Origin: Paludibacteraceae bacterium
GTDB taxonomy: Bacteria > Bacteroidota > Bacteroidia > Bacteroidales > Paludibacteraceae
NCBI GenBank assembly: GCA_017503075.1
Contig: JAFVTU010000013.1
Location: 1-47,776, forward strand
Direction of reading: 5' to 3'
DNA length: 47,776 bases
The translations under genes were made by a program, and so were the position numbers. The notes beneath the pieces were generated by a model. That model ran no database searches and was not told the origin of the DNA. It saw only the letters and a list, made by a program, of their open reading frames with translations. Positions 16,657 to 25,906 of the stretch are shown in pieces; position 1 is the stretch's first letter, and each line of letters opens with the position of its first letter.

Positions 16657-17697
16657 TTAGATTTCATTGGTATTATCGTATTCTTCCTTGTGTGTATAAT
16701 ATGATACTGCTATTTGATATTTTACTTTAAAAGTTTCTGAATCTGTATCTTTTCTGAATATTATGAATATCGGAGGCCAATCATAATCGGACGAGTACAT
16801 ACCACAGGAATACATTTTATCGTCTTTTTCATCTTTGTGCATTGTAAGATTAGTATATCTAGCTCCATATTGTTTTAGAAGTGCATTGAATTGCAATTCA
16901 GCATCTTGTCTTTCCCAAGAGTCATATTCTTTGAATGCCAATGCTTTTATAAATCCCTTACTATTATGAAAAGTAAAATAGGCATATTTGTATGTAATAC
17001 CTCCTATTGTTGTTTGGTAACCTATCAATTGGTTGCCAGAGGTTGATGTCATTACTTCTGAAGATTTGCTTTTTAAAATAGATCGTGCTTTATTCATGTC
17101 ATCTCCAAAGTTTACACTACCGAAACCTTTTACTTCATTTATAGAATCGTAACTTGCTGCAAACAACTTTAAATGCTGGGTTGCTTTATCATAAGAAATA
17201 GCATATGCGGGTTCTATAGCAAACACACATTTTGTATATGTATCTGTCGTAAATAATAACACTATTAATCCGTCACCTCTGCGAGACCATGTTTCTACAT
17301 CTTCTTCAAAACCATTACGATGAATAGTAGCAAAAAAAGTACTATCAGCAATTTCTAATTGACTATATTTATCACTAAGGTTCTTTCTTAATAATTTACT
17401 AGACTCGTAATTTTTATAGCCAAAATCATTACTGAAACTAAAATAATTTAGTGTGTCATTTGTAAATTCAAGTGTAATATTTTTAAATTCTAATCCAGCA
17501 TATAGAAATTTACCTTCATAATACAATGTTCGTATTGAATCTTGCCCAACGAGTTGAAATTTTTGACGTTGCATAATCTTCTCTACTTTAGGACGAGTAG
17601 ATTTTCCTAATGTAAATCCAAGAAATTGGTTCTGAATCGTTTCAGCAGATGCATGAATAGAAATAAATGCTAAAAATATAAAAGTAATTTTCTTCAT
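16657..17697 (-). CDS. exported protein of unknown function with a duplicated domain
   Basis: 346 residues with a signal peptide (MKKITFIFLAFISIHASAET) and no lipobox, so periplasmic or exported. I do not recognise the family. Two halves look related. The first starts FLGFTLGKSTRPKVEKIM and continues to FLYAGLEFKNITLEFTNDTLNYFSFSNDF; the second starts FGSVNFGDDMNKARSILK and continues to GITYKYAYFTFHNSKGFIKALAF. Each has a helix after an (F/L)G-(K/D) turn and then aromatic beta strands. The gene is AT-rich compared with btuB, stands alone behind its own promoter (17731-17761) and has no functional neighbours. Confidence 0.7.
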   Translation of the reverse strand: MKKITFIFLAFISIHASAETIQNQFLGFTLGKSTRPKVEKIMQRQKFQLVGQDSIRTLYYEGKFLYAGLEFKNITLEFTNDTLNYFSFSNDFGYKNYESSKLLRKNLSDKYSQLEIADSTFFATIHRNGFEEDVETWSRRGDGLIVLLFTTDTYTKCVFAIEPAYAISYDKATQHLKLFAASYDSINEVKGFGSVNFGDDMNKARSILKSKSSEVMTSTSGNQLIGYQTTIGGITYKYAYFTFHNSKGFIKALAFKEYDSWERQDAELQFNALLKQYGARYTNLTMHKDEKDDKMYSCGMYSSDYDWPPIFIIFRKDTDSETFKVKYQIAVSYYTHKEEYDNTNEI

Positions 17698-17730
17698 ATT
17701 GTTTAGTTTTTAATAAACTGATTTTTGATG

Positions 17731-17761
17731 CAAAGGTACTACTTTTTGAGTAAATATGCAA
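17731..17761 (-). promoter_or_regulatory. promoter of the 346-residue exported protein
   Basis: Reverse-strand TACCTTTG (17731-17738) with TTG at 17759-17761, spacing 20. Confidence 0.8.
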
Positions 17762-17790
17762 GAAGAAGAGGTATTTTTGTATTTTTTTTA

Positions 17791-17810
17791 CTCGCGGGGA
17801 AAGCCGCGAG
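17791..17810. other. CTCGCGG/CCGCGAG hairpin after the 167-residue protein gene
   Basis: A 7-bp GC stem with loop GGAAAG. It is preceded by a T-run on the plus strand, so on the minus transcript it is followed by A residues and is not a standard terminator. Confidence 0.4.
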
Positions 17811-17901
17811 CACTAGACTGGTGGCGGGATAATACGAGAAATACCCAAATGTTATTTGGGAAAATGAACAAACACTTTCAAAGAAAAGTGGTCGTGGCTA
17901 G

Positions 17902-18405
17902 TTATTGAGCTCGTAGTTGGTGGTAGAGCATGGCGCGGATGAATGCAGGGAATTGGGCGTATTGTTTGCCTTTGCCAGTCTTTGGATCAATGGGCGCTTG
18001 TGCGTCAGGGTGCTTGCCACGGGTATTGGGCAGTTGGGCTTCGTAGCGGCGGCGGAAATCCTCTAGCAACGTGCGTGCTTCTTCTAAGGTGTAATAGTCA
18101 GGGATTTGATTGATACGGCGTTCGAAGAGTTGTTGCTCGGTTGGTCCGTCGGGTTGGGCTGCTTGCAGGATTTGGGCAGTACGGCGACAAGATTCTTGCC
18201 AAACGGTTTGGTTGGCGAGTTCGGCTCCCTGGGCTGGGTTTTTCTTCCAGTCACGAGGATTTTGAATAGCATAAGATTCTTGCTTGCCTTCGTGAATGAC
18301 GCGACCGTTTACACGGTATTTCTTCTGGCGGTTGACAATGTTGCTGCGCTTGCTGAGCGCGCCATGAATCTCCGCAATAGGATGGTTGAGTTTGATTTCT
18401 GCCAT
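17902..18405 (-). CDS. conserved-looking hypothetical protein, 167 residues
   Basis: A basic soluble protein without signal peptide or membrane segment. I do not recognise the family for certain. The opening (IKLNHPIAEIHGALS) resembles small Bacteroidota proteins that begin IKLNPI..I.G.L and are sometimes found with mobile or structural genes; this is a weak recollection. The middle has helices rich in Arg, Gln and Glu (RRTAQILQAAQ, EEARTLLEDFRRRYEAQL) and the C-terminus reads KGKQYAQFPAFIRAMLYHQLRAQ. It has its own promoter (18563-18593) and a leader of about 150 bp full of repeats. Confidence 0.6.
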   Translation of the reverse strand: MAEIKLNHPIAEIHGALSKRSNIVNRQKKYRVNGRVIHEGKQESYAIQNPRDWKKNPAQGAELANQTVWQESCRRTAQILQAAQPDGPTEQQLFERRINQIPDYYTLEEARTLLEDFRRRYEAQLPNTRGKHPDAQAPIDPKTGKGKQYAQFPAFIRAMLYHQLRAQ

Positions 18406-18424
18406 AGTTTTGTAAAGTTAAAAG

Positions 18425-18451
18425 GTTTTAAGAGTTTTAAAAGTTTTAAGG
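18425..18451. repeat. GTTTTAAGA 9-nt repeat in the leader of the 167-residue protein gene
   Basis: Three units: GTTTTAAGA, GTTTTAAAA, GTTTTAAGG. The same three-unit block returns at 18610-18636. Confidence 0.8.
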
Positions 18452-18487
18452 GCGTGTCATGCTTATCCTATAGTGAAAGTCGCTGAA

Positions 18488-18550
18488 TCACCTAAGAATA
18501 ACCTATAAATCACCTAAGAATAACCTAAGAATAACCAAAGATTTATAGGT
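18488..18550 (-). repeat. CCTAAGAATAA repeats enclosed by a 10-bp inverted repeat
   Basis: CACCTAAGAATAA occurs near 18489 and 18511, and CCTAAGAATAA again near 18524. ACCTATAAAT (18501-18510) is the inverse of ATTTATAGGT (18541-18550). All lie in the transcribed leader between the promoter at 18563 and the start at 18405. Confidence 0.7.
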
Positions 18551-18562
18551 GCATTTCGGGTA

Positions 18563-18593
18563 CAAAGGTACAACAAAATTTGGAGATGTGCAA
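18563..18593 (-). promoter_or_regulatory. promoter of the 167-residue protein gene
   Basis: Reverse-strand TACCTTTG (18563-18570) with TTG at 18591-18593, spacing 20. Confidence 0.8.
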
Positions 18594-18609
18594 ATTTTGA
18601 GTAGAAAAA

Positions 18610-18664
18610 GTTTTAAGAGTTTTAAAAGTTCTAAGGGTGTAAAGTGTAAGGTGTAAAGTGTAAA
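18610..18664. repeat. 9-nt and 7-nt tandem repeats behind nrnA
   Basis: Three 9-nt units (GTTTTAAGA, GTTTTAAAA, GTTCTAAGG) run directly into four 7-nt units (GTGTAAA, GTGTAAG, GTGTAAA, GTGTAAA). The heptamer is shared with the array upstream of aroA (38480-38507). Confidence 0.85.
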
Positions 18665-18677
18665 GGCGGGTGATGGG

Positions 18678-19700
18678 TTATGCTTTGAAATATTTAGCGT
18701 AGTTGTCTAAAAACAGTTGTACGGCTTCAGCGAGAGTTCCATAATACTCGCCGCCTGCGGCGTTTGTATGTCCACCGCCGTTGAAAACCTCACTAGCAAA
18801 CACATTCACAGGGCGGTCGCCTTGGCTGCGAAAAGAGAGTTTAATCTTGGTCTTAATACCGCCATTTTTCTCCATTTCATCGGGAGTTGCTTTGTCTTCC
18901 CGCATAAAAACAGAGTAGTGGATGTCCTTGCTTTGGAGAGGCATATTGACGATACCTTCGGCATCACCTTTTTGGAAATTGAAGCGGTAGAGCTCTTTGC
19001 GATTGAGGTAGATAAGCGCCGCATGATGTTCGGGGAAAACGCGCATCTTTTGGTAAAGGCAATAACCGACTAACTTCATACGGTCCACCGAATATTGGTT
19101 GAAAACGGCGTTGTAAATAGCATCTTTGTCCACACCAGCCTCAATGAGGGAGGCAATCATGGGGTAGATTTGTGGTCGATTGGAATTATAGGAGAAATTG
19201 CCCGTATCGGTCATGAGTCCTGTGTATAGGCATTGGGCGATGGGGATTGAGAGTTGAGAGTTAAGAGTTGAGAGGAGCTCGCATACTAATTCACAGGTGG
19301 ATGATGCTTCGGGTACGGATACGATGAAATCGGCGAAATCAGAAGGGTGGAGATGGTGATCAATCATCACTTTGGGACATGTGAGTGAGAGCATCTTGTC
19401 GCCGAGTGCACCAATACGGTTAGGTGCGTTGAAATCGGTACAAATGACCAAATCTGCCGCATCCAAATACGCATCTGCTTGTGCTTGATGCGTGTCATAA
19501 AGCAACACACTGTCTGCCCCTGGCATCCAGGCAAGGAAATCAGGAAAGGCGTTGGGGACAATCACTTGTGCTTCTTTGCCTAGTGATATGATATAGTGAT
19601 ACATAGCTAGACTACTGCCCATGGCGTCACCGTCTGGCGATTGATGGGTAAAGATAGCTACTTTGTGCGCTTGTTGGATGTATGATAGAATGGATGTCAT
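18678..19700 (-). CDS. nrnA: DHH/DHHA1 phosphoesterase, NrnA-type oligoribonuclease / pAp phosphatase
   Basis: Cytoplasmic enzyme of 340 residues that degrades very short RNA and may dephosphorylate pAp. The DHH domain shows THQSPDGDAMGSS (about 18-30), CTDFN and VMIDHHLHPSD (DHH motif). The DHHA1 domain ends with GGGHTNAAGG. The start at 19700 is chosen because the predicted promoter lies at 19726-19756 and an upstream in-frame Met at 19736 falls inside it. An in-frame heptamer array (GAGAGTT, 19249-19274) encodes STLNSQLS in the region between the two domains. Confidence 0.9.
   Translation of the reverse strand: MTSILSYIQQAHKVAIFTHQSPDGDAMGSSLAMYHYIISLGKEAQVIVPNAFPDFLAWMPGADSVLLYDTHQAQADAYLDAADLVICTDFNAPNRIGALGDKMLSLTCPKVMIDHHLHPSDFADFIVSVPEASSTCELVCELLSTLNSQLSIPIAQCLYTGLMTDTGNFSYNSNRPQIYPMIASLIEAGVDKDAIYNAVFNQYSVDRMKLVGYCLYQKMRVFPEHHAALIYLNRKELYRFNFQKGDAEGIVNMPLQSKDIHYSVFMREDKATPDEMEKNGGIKTKIKLSFRSQGDRPVNVFASEVFNGGGHTNAAGGEYYGTLAEAVQLFLDNYAKYFKA
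19249..19274. repeat. GAGAGTT heptamer repeat inside nrnA
   Basis: Units GAGAGTT, GAGAGTT, AAGAGTT, GAGAG in a housekeeping gene; coding strand reads STLNSQLSI. Confidence 0.85.
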
Positions 19701-19725
19701 GGTGGTTGTTGATTGAAATGTGGTG

Positions 19726-19756
19726 CAAAAGTACAACTATTTTTTGATTTATGCAA
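19726..19756 (-). promoter_or_regulatory. promoter of nrnA
   Basis: Reverse-strand TACTTTTG (19726-19733) with TTG at 19754-19756, spacing 20. It is divergent from the glgB promoter; the two -33 elements are 7 bp apart. Confidence 0.7.
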
Positions 19757-19763
19757 ATTAAAG

Positions 19764-19794
19764 TTGTGTATGTGAGAAAAAATTAGTACCTTTG
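19764..19794 (+). promoter_or_regulatory. promoter of the glgB-nagB-cysS transcript
   Basis: TTG at 19764-19766 and TACCTTTG at 19787-19794, spacing 20; the glgB start is 22 bp beyond. Confidence 0.85.
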
Positions 19795-19816
19795 CCGCGT
19801 TTTATAAGATACTGAA

Positions 19817-21856
19817 ATGAAAAGTTTGAAACTCATCCAATCTGATTCTTATCTTCAGCCTTTTGCTGAGGCCATAGAGGGCCGTTATAACTATGCTTTG
19901 CAGCGCGAGAAGGAGTTGACTAGCGGCATGAAGCTGAGCGACTGGGCCAATGGGCATATGTACTACGGCTTGCACAAAGTTGGCAAAAAATGGATAATCC
20001 GTGAATGGGCACCTAATGCAACGGCTATTTATTTAGTAGGTGATTGTAATGGTTGGCAAAAGGACGAGGCATATCGTTTGCAACCTGTGGAGAATGGCGT
20101 GTGGGAAGCAACTTTTGCAGAGAAGATGCTGAAACATGAGCAGTTGTATAAGTTGCTAGTGGAGTGGCAAGGTGGTTGTGGAGAACGAATTCCAAGTTAT
20201 GCCCGCCGCGTGGTGCAAGATCCTGTGACGAAATTGTTTGCGGCGCAAGTATGGGAGCCTGTGGAGGTGAAATATGAAAAGTTAAAGGTGAAAGGTGCAA
20301 AGCGCCGTAAAGCAGGTGATCCGCTGTTTATCTACGAGTGCCATATTGGTATGTCTAGTGAGGAGGAAAAGGTGAATTCTTATGATGAGTTCCGTCGAGA
20401 TGTACTGCCTCGTATCGCGAAACTGGGCTACAACTGCCTGCAGATTATGGCAATACAAGAGCATCCTTATTATGGTAGTTTCGGCTATCATGTATCCAAT
20501 TTCTTCGCTGTTTCTTCACGTTGCGGTACTCCAGAGGAGTTGAAGCGTTTGATTGCGGACGCGCATGCGTACGGCTTGGACGTGATTATGGATATTGTTC
20601 ACTCGCATGCGGTGAAGAATGAGTTGGAGGGATTAGGCAACTTTGATGGTACACCATATCAATACTTCCATGACGGCGCACGTCGCGAACATCCAGCATG
20701 GGATAGTCTATGCTTTGACTATGGCAAGACGGAGGTGTTGCACTTCCTGCTCTCGAACTGCAAGTTCTGGATGGAGGAGTATGATTTTGACGGTTTCCGC
20801 TTTGATGGCGTGACCTCAATGATATACAAGAGCCATGGTTTGGGCGAGGATTTTGTGGATTACTCTTGTTACTACAATCTTAATCAGGATGGTGATGCGA
20901 TTTGCTACTTGACTTTGGCGAATAAGCTGATTCACGAAGTGAAGAAGAATGCTATTTCCATCGCTGAGGATATGTCGGGTATGCCAGGTTTGGCTTACCC
21001 TATCCAGGATGGTGGTATGGGCTTTGACTACCGATTGGCAATGGGTATTCCAGATTTCTGGATTAAATATATCAAAGAAGTGCGTGACGAGGATTGGAAA
21101 GCGGGACATATTTTCTACGAGATGACCAACCGCCGTCAGGATGAGAAGACCATCTCGTACGCTGAGAGCCACGACCAAGCGTTGGTGGGCGATAAGACTA
21201 TTATCTTCCGTCTATGCGATGCGGATATGTATTGGCATTTCGAGAAGGGGCATTCGACCTATATGGTAGATCGCGGCATTGCGCTGCACAAGATGATTCG
21301 ACTGATCACCGCTTCGACTATCAATGGCGGTTATCTCAACTTTATGGGCAATGAGTTTGGCCATCCAGAGTGGATTGATTTCCCTCGTCAAGGAAATGGT
21401 TGGAGCCATAAGTACGCACGACGCCAATGGAGCCTAGTGGATAACGAGAATTATTTCTTCTCCTGTCTCAACCTCTTTGACGAGAAGATGGTACACCTAT
21501 TGCGCGAGCACTTGGCTCCTGTCAAGGACAAGAAGTATGGTATGCACTTGCCATGGGATGAGAAACTTTGGGACAATGAGGGCGACCAAGTGATGGCATT
21601 CCAACGCGGTGATTTGGTATTTGTCTTCAACTGGAATGGCATGAAGTCGTTTGAGGGATATGGCTTCCCAGTTACAGCGGGTAAATACAAAGTGGTGTTG
21701 AATACCGACGCCAAGGAGTTTGCTGGCTTTGGCTTGTCGGATGACACGGTAGAGCATTTCACCATGCCAGATGAGGGCTATCTTGGAAAGGAAAAAGGCT
21801 GGCTTAGACTCTATTTGCCTGCGCGAAGCGCTGTAGTGCTTCAAAAAGTAGATTGA
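19817..21856 (+). CDS. glgB: 1,4-alpha-glucan branching enzyme (GH13)
   Basis: Cytoplasmic enzyme of 679 residues that makes alpha-1,6 branches in glycogen. An N-terminal CBM48 (WIIREWAPNATAIYLVGDCNGW) precedes the GH13 barrel. The nucleophile Asp is in DGFRFDGVTSMIY, the acid Glu in ISIAEDMSG and the transition-state region in YAESHDQALVGD. The last part (SAVVLQ) is the beta-sandwich. The length and motifs resemble the eukaryote-like branching-enzyme subfamily. A heptamer array (AGGTGAA type, 20265-20299) encodes a Lys-rich insert KYEKLKVKGAKRR between CBM48 and barrel. It heads a run with nagB and cysS. Confidence 0.93.
   Translation: MKSLKLIQSDSYLQPFAEAIEGRYNYALQREKELTSGMKLSDWANGHMYYGLHKVGKKWIIREWAPNATAIYLVGDCNGWQKDEAYRLQPVENGVWEATFAEKMLKHEQLYKLLVEWQGGCGERIPSYARRVVQDPVTKLFAAQVWEPVEVKYEKLKVKGAKRRKAGDPLFIYECHIGMSSEEEKVNSYDEFRRDVLPRIAKLGYNCLQIMAIQEHPYYGSFGYHVSNFFAVSSRCGTPEELKRLIADAHAYGLDVIMDIVHSHAVKNELEGLGNFDGTPYQYFHDGARREHPAWDSLCFDYGKTEVLHFLLSNCKFWMEEYDFDGFRFDGVTSMIYKSHGLGEDFVDYSCYYNLNQDGDAICYLTLANKLIHEVKKNAISIAEDMSGMPGLAYPIQDGGMGFDYRLAMGIPDFWIKYIKEVRDEDWKAGHIFYEMTNRRQDEKTISYAESHDQALVGDKTIIFRLCDADMYWHFEKGHSTYMVDRGIALHKMIRLITASTINGGYLNFMGNEFGHPEWIDFPRQGNGWSHKYARRQWSLVDNENYFFSCLNLFDEKMVHLLREHLAPVKDKKYGMHLPWDEKLWDNEGDQVMAFQRGDLVFVFNWNGMKSFEGYGFPVTAGKYKVVLNTDAKEFAGFGLSDDTVEHFTMPDEGYLGKEKGWLRLYLPARSAVVLQKVD
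20265..20299. repeat. AGGTGAA heptamer repeat inside glgB
   Basis: Five degenerate 7-nt units: AGGTGAA, ATATGAA, AAGTTAA, AGGTGAA, AGGTGCA. The GTTAAAGGTGAAAGG core is the same as in aroC (44142-44176). Confidence 0.8.
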
Positions 21857-21912
21857 GACTACTCTTGTGACTAGAATAAAAATAATATTAACATAAATAA
21901 AACAACAAAACC

Positions 21913-22722
21913 ATGAGACTAATTGTTCAACCAAACTATGACCTACTTTCAGAGTGGGCAGCAAACTATGTAGCAAAACGCATTAATGAGTTCGCTCCTA
22001 AAGAGGGTACTCCATTTGTTTTGGGCTTGCCAACAGGTTCTTCACCTCTCGGCATGTATCGCAACTTGATTAAACTGTATCAAGAGGGCAAAGTAAGTTT
22101 CCGCAATGTGGTGACCTTTAATATGGATGAGTATGTAGGTATACCAGAGGATCACCCAGAGAGCTACCATAGCTTTATGTGGAAGAACTTCTTCTCTCAC
22201 ATTGATATCCGTCCTGAGAATGTGAATATCCTTAATGGCAATGCAGAGGACTTAGTTGCAGAGTGCGCTCGTTACGAGGAGAAAATCAAGAACTACGGTG
22301 GCATCATGCTCTTCCTCGGTGGTATTGGTCCTGATGGTCATATCGCTTTCAACGAGCCTGGTAGCTCACTCTCTTCTCGCACTCGTATGAAAGAACTGAC
22401 TACTGATACGATTATCGCTAACTCTCGCTTCTTTGATAACGACGTGAACAAAGTGCCAAAGACCGCATTGACTGTAGGTGTAGGCACTATCATGGATGCT
22501 AAGGAGGTGCTGATTATGGTGAATGGTCACAACAAGGCACGTGCACTGCAACACGCTGTAGAGGAGCCAATCTCTCACATGTGGACTATCTCTGCATTGC
22601 AAATGCACCAACATGGTATCATCGTCGCTGATGAGGCGGCTTGCGCTGAACTCAAAGTGGGTACCTACAACTACTTCAAAGACATTGAGAAGAACAATCT
22701 CGACCCAAAATCATTGCTCTAA
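21913..22722 (+). CDS. nagB: glucosamine-6-phosphate deaminase
   Basis: Converts glucosamine-6-phosphate to fructose-6-phosphate and ammonia, linking amino-sugar use to glycolysis. The 269 residues show [29 protein letters not shown] (catalytic Asp) and [24 protein letters not shown], with the His and the active-site lid typical of NagB. It lies 56 bp after glgB and its stop TAA shares its last A with the ATG of cysS, so translation of the two may be coupled. Confidence 0.95.
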   Translation: MRLIVQPNYDLLSEWAANYVAKRINEFAPKEGTPFVLGLPTGSSPLGMYRNLIKLYQEGKVSFRNVVTFNMDEYVGIPEDHPESYHSFMWKNFFSHIDIRPENVNILNGNAEDLVAECARYEEKIKNYGGIMLFLGGIGPDGHIAFNEPGSSLSSRTRMKELTTDTIIANSRFFDNDVNKVPKTALTVGVGTIMDAKEVLIMVNGHNKARALQHAVEEPISHMWTISALQMHQHGIIVADEAACAELKVGTYNYFKDIEKNNLDPKSLL

Positions 22723-24185
22723 TGCTTCAGATTTATAATACATTATCTCGTCAAAAAGAATATTTTAAGCCCTTGCACGAAGGGCACGTAGGCATGTATG
22801 TCTGCGGTCCTACCGTGTATGGCGATGCACACTTGGGGCACGCACGCCCTGCTATCACATTCGATTTGCTCTACCGCTACCTTATGCACCTTGGCTACAA
22901 AGTGCGCTACGTGCGTAATATTACCGATGTGGGTCACTTGGAGCACGATGCCGATGAGGGTGAGGATAAGATTGCTAAGAAAGCACGCCTTGAGCAACTC
23001 GAACCAATGGAGGTGGTGCAGTACTTCACCAATCGCTATCACCGCGATATGGAACTGCTGAACGTGCTCCCTCCTTCAATTGAGCCACACGCCAGCGGAC
23101 ATATCATCGAGCAGATTGCTTTTGTGCAAAAGATTATGGACAAAGGCTATGCCTATGTCAGCAACGGTAGCGTATATATGGATGTCGAGAAATACGCTAA
23201 GGATTATCCTTATGGCAAACTCTCGGGTCGTAACCTCGAAGATATCGTTACAGAGACCCGCGAGCTCGATGGCCAGCAAGAGAAGAAGCATAGCTTCGAC
23301 TTTGCACTATGGAAAAAAGCAGCACCCGAACATATCATGCACTGGCCAAGTCCTTGGAGCGAAGGCTTCCCTGGCTGGCATATGGAGTGTTCGGCTATGG
23401 GTACGAAGTACCTCGGCGAGCAGTTTGATATTCACGGTGGTGGTATGGACCTGATGTTCCCTCACCATGAAGCAGAGATTGCACAGAGTTGCGCTGCATT
23501 GGGACATGATAGTGTCCGCTATTGGATGCACAACAATATGATCACCATCGCAGGCAAGAAGATGGGCAAGAGCTACAACAACTTCATCACCCTTGAGCAG
23601 TTCTTTGCGGGCAATCATGATTTGTTGGAGCAACCATTCTCGCCAATGACCATTCGTTTCTTCATTCTCCAAGCGCATTATCGTTCTACCGTTGACTTCT
23701 CCAACGATGCCCTTGTGGCTGCAGAGAAAGGCCTTGCTCGCTTGACCGAGGCATACCAACGTCTAATGAAATTACAGGCATCGGATACTACTACCATAGA
23801 GATTGGTAATCTCCGCGAGCGTTGCCAAGAGGCGATGGACGATGACCTCAACTCGCCTATTGTCATCTCGCATCTCTTTGATTCTGCACGCGCTATCAAT
23901 ACTGTCTTTGATGGCAAAGGCACTATCAGCGAGGCAGACCTCAAAGAACTGCGCGAAGTATGGAAGACCTATGCTATTGATATTCTTGGCTTGCAACTCG
24001 ACGGCGCGCAAGATGCAGGTACAGGTATGGACGCATACAAAGGCGCGATAGACATGCTGCTCAATATGCGTCTGGAGGCAAAGCGCAATAAGGATTGGGC
24101 TACCAGCGATAAGATTCGCAACGAACTGACCGCGCTTGGCTTCACTATCAAAGATACCAAAGACGGCTTTGAGTGGAGTTTGTAA
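22722..24185 (+). CDS. cysS: cysteinyl-tRNA synthetase
   Basis: Class I aminoacyl-tRNA synthetase of 487 residues. It has the [13 protein letters not shown] segment (HIGH-type, with a zinc-binding Cys), the later zinc ligands in MECSAMG and HHEAEIAQS, and the KMSKS loop as KKMGKS. The C-terminal DALR-type helical domain ends with [19 protein letters not shown]. It overlaps nagB by one base. Confidence 0.96.
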   Translation: MLQIYNTLSRQKEYFKPLHEGHVGMYVCGPTVYGDAHLGHARPAITFDLLYRYLMHLGYKVRYVRNITDVGHLEHDADEGEDKIAKKARLEQLEPMEVVQYFTNRYHRDMELLNVLPPSIEPHASGHIIEQIAFVQKIMDKGYAYVSNGSVYMDVEKYAKDYPYGKLSGRNLEDIVTETRELDGQQEKKHSFDFALWKKAAPEHIMHWPSPWSEGFPGWHMECSAMGTKYLGEQFDIHGGGMDLMFPHHEAEIAQSCAALGHDSVRYWMHNNMITIAGKKMGKSYNNFITLEQFFAGNHDLLEQPFSPMTIRFFILQAHYRSTVDFSNDALVAAEKGLARLTEAYQRLMKLQASDTTTIEIGNLRERCQEAMDDDLNSPIVISHLFDSARAINTVFDGKGTISEADLKELREVWKTYAIDILGLQLDGAQDAGTGMDAYKGAIDMLLNMRLEAKRNKDWATSDKIRNELTALGFTIKDTKDGFEWSL

Positions 24186-24187
24186 GC

Positions 24188-24232
24188 AATACTGAACAAT
24201 GTTGAACCATATTGAACAACTATTGAACATCA
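24188..24232. repeat. 10-nt TTGAAC-type tandem repeat after cysS
   Basis: ACTGAACAAT, GTTGAACCAT, ATTGAACAAC, TATTGAAC. It covers the ATG of the next gene and is related to the array at 7071-7118. Confidence 0.75.
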
Positions 24233-24924
24233 AATTAGTCCTGCAACAAGCAGGACTAATTTTAGTGTTGGCGGGACTAATCTTTGTCTTCTCTGCTTGT
24301 CGCAATCACTCCTCTGAACACTCTACACGAAGCACTCAACTAATCGAGGACACTATGGTGTCTTATCCAGGGCGTACATTTAGTTACAAGCAAAAGTTCA
24401 ATGACACCCAAGCCAAGCAGGAGCAGGCTGCTAAAGCTATTGGTTTAGCCACTCCTCCGCAGAATCGCCAAGAGGCAGCCCGTATGCGCAGTCAGTTGAA
24501 GCTCATCAAGAGCAACGAAAACTATATCGTGGACTCGCTCACGCACTCTATTCCGTATCTGGTGCCAGCGGCAGCAGCGGAACTGGAACGTATTGGTGAG
24601 GGCTTTGCAGATATTCTCCAGCGCAATGGCTTACCCCACTATCAGTTTTATGTCACCAGCGTGTTGCGCACCAAAGAGGATATAAAACAACTACAAAAAA
24701 GTGGTAATATCAATGCTACCACTAATTCTTGCCATAACTATGGCACCACTTTTGATTTGGCATACTTCCGTTTTAATAAGGTAACGCGCACGCGCGAGTA
24801 CATGCATCAAGACAATCTGAAATTGGTCTTGGGGCAAGTGCTTCTCAACGAACAACGTGCAGGTCGTATCTATGTCAAATACGAGTGGAAACAAGCATGT
24901 TTCCATATAACAGTAAGAGAATAG
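24199..24924 (+). CDS. DUF5715-type lipoprotein, M15 peptidase-like
   Basis: 241 residues with a hydrophobic N-terminus ending in a lipobox-like LIFVFSACRN, so probably a lipoprotein. The body has TSVLRTKEDIKQLQ, then NSCHNYGTTFDLAYF, which matches the S-x-H-x(6)-D zinc-site pattern of M15 (VanY-like) D,D-carboxypeptidases. The family name DUF5715 is from memory. A role in peptidoglycan trimming is plausible. The first ten codons run through a TTGAAC repeat, so the true start is less sure; a later Met does not precede the signal sequence. Confidence 0.75.
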   Translation: MLNHIEQLLNIKLVLQQAGLILVLAGLIFVFSACRNHSSEHSTRSTQLIEDTMVSYPGRTFSYKQKFNDTQAKQEQAAKAIGLATPPQNRQEAARMRSQLKLIKSNENYIVDSLTHSIPYLVPAAAAELERIGEGFADILQRNGLPHYQFYVTSVLRTKEDIKQLQKSGNINATTNSCHNYGTTFDLAYFRFNKVTRTREYMHQDNLKLVLGQVLLNEQRAGRIYVKYEWKQACFHITVRE

Positions 24925-24941
24925 ATTTTACAAATCTTAAT

Positions 24942-24988
24942 AAAAAGGTGGGTTTTTGAATGAAAATCCACTTTTTATTTTGTTTTTT
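24942..24988 (+). terminator. terminator of the glgB-nagB-cysS-DUF5715 transcript
   Basis: AAAAAGGTGGGTTTTTG pairs with AAAATCCACTTTTT (24963-24976), followed by ATTTTGTTTTTT. The T-rich tail overlaps the next promoter. Confidence 0.75.
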
Positions 24989-25009
24989 CAAAATAATTGT
25001 GTACCTTTG
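24980..25009 (+). promoter_or_regulatory. promoter of the AraC-type regulator
   Basis: TTG at 24980-24982 and TACCTTTG at 25002-25009, spacing 19. An in-frame TTG at 24997 lies inside the promoter and is not used. Confidence 0.8.
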
Positions 25010-25029
25010 CAGCAGTAAATCACAAAGAT

Positions 25030-25875
25030 ATGCAAAACGAAATTCCATTAATTGATTGCCCAATAGATTATATCTTCGGTGAGGCAAGTGGTAAAGTGTT
25101 GAATGAGTATATGCGTTTTCCATGCAAAATAAAGTGTGGTGTATATGCATTTATGGCTGCAGGTACTGCTCGTGCAATGGTTAATATTACCCACTATGAG
25201 TTTCGCGAGAATGATGCGCTCTATCTTGCACCCAATAGTTTTTTTCGTGTGCATGAATTTAGCGAAGACGCGCTAGTAAAGTACATTGTCTTATCTTCAT
25301 CTTTCCTTGAGAAGAATGCGTACAGTATTCGTCGTCCTCGTTTAGCGATGATGGAAGCCTGCCAGATTGTGAAAGTTAATGAGGAACAGAAGCGAGTAAT
25401 TTTACATTTTTCACAGCTATTGGAAGAAGCAGTAAATTGTATGCCTAGTATGATAGATACTGAGCGTATGGTACATGTGTACAATCTTATTCATTTGGTA
25501 TTTCATGATTATTTTGTGGCTAATCGCGAGACAAAAGCGCAACCCATGGATCGTAAATCAGAGATATATCAGGAATATAGCGAGTTAGTAATGAAACATT
25601 ACCAAGAGTGGCATCATGTAGCGGAATATGCTTCAGCGATGCATATTACAGTCCCTCACCTCTGCTCAACGATTAAGCAAGCGAGTTCTCGCACAGCAGG
25701 GGATCTGATAGTGGAAGCTCTTTTAACAGATGCCAAGGCTCAATTGAAACTATCAATGTCTCCAATAAAGGAAATAGCTAATAGTCTTGGATTTGAGAAT
25801 GTTGCATTTTTTAATCGATTCTTCAAAACCCATACGGGTGTTACACCCAAAAATTATAGAAACGGAGAGGACTAA
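25030..25875 (+). CDS. AraC-family transcriptional regulator
   Basis: 281 residues from the ATG at 25030, chosen because the promoter box ends at 25009. The N-terminal half is a cupin-like sensor (CKIKCGVYAFMAAGTARAMVNI, shown in part, and LYLAPNSFFRVHEF). The C-terminal AraC double helix-turn-helix reads EYASAMHITVPHLCSTIK, then ISPIKEIANSLGF-like SMSPIKEIANSLGFENVAF and FKTHTGVTPKNYR. It stands alone and faces the DUF5686 gene; its target is unknown. Confidence 0.92.
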   Translation: MQNEIPLIDCPIDYIFGEASGKVLNEYMRFPCKIKCGVYAFMAAGTARAMVNITHYEFRENDALYLAPNSFFRVHEFSEDALVKYIVLSSSFLEKNAYSIRRPRLAMMEACQIVKVNEEQKRVILHFSQLLEEAVNCMPSMIDTERMVHVYNLIHLVFHDYFVANRETKAQPMDRKSEIYQEYSELVMKHYQEWHHVAEYASAMHITVPHLCSTIKQASSRTAGDLIVEALLTDAKAQLKLSMSPIKEIANSLGFENVAFFNRFFKTHTGVTPKNYRNGED

Positions 25876-25906
25876 CTAAATGTCTTTCTTCTACATTTTT
25901 GCTATC

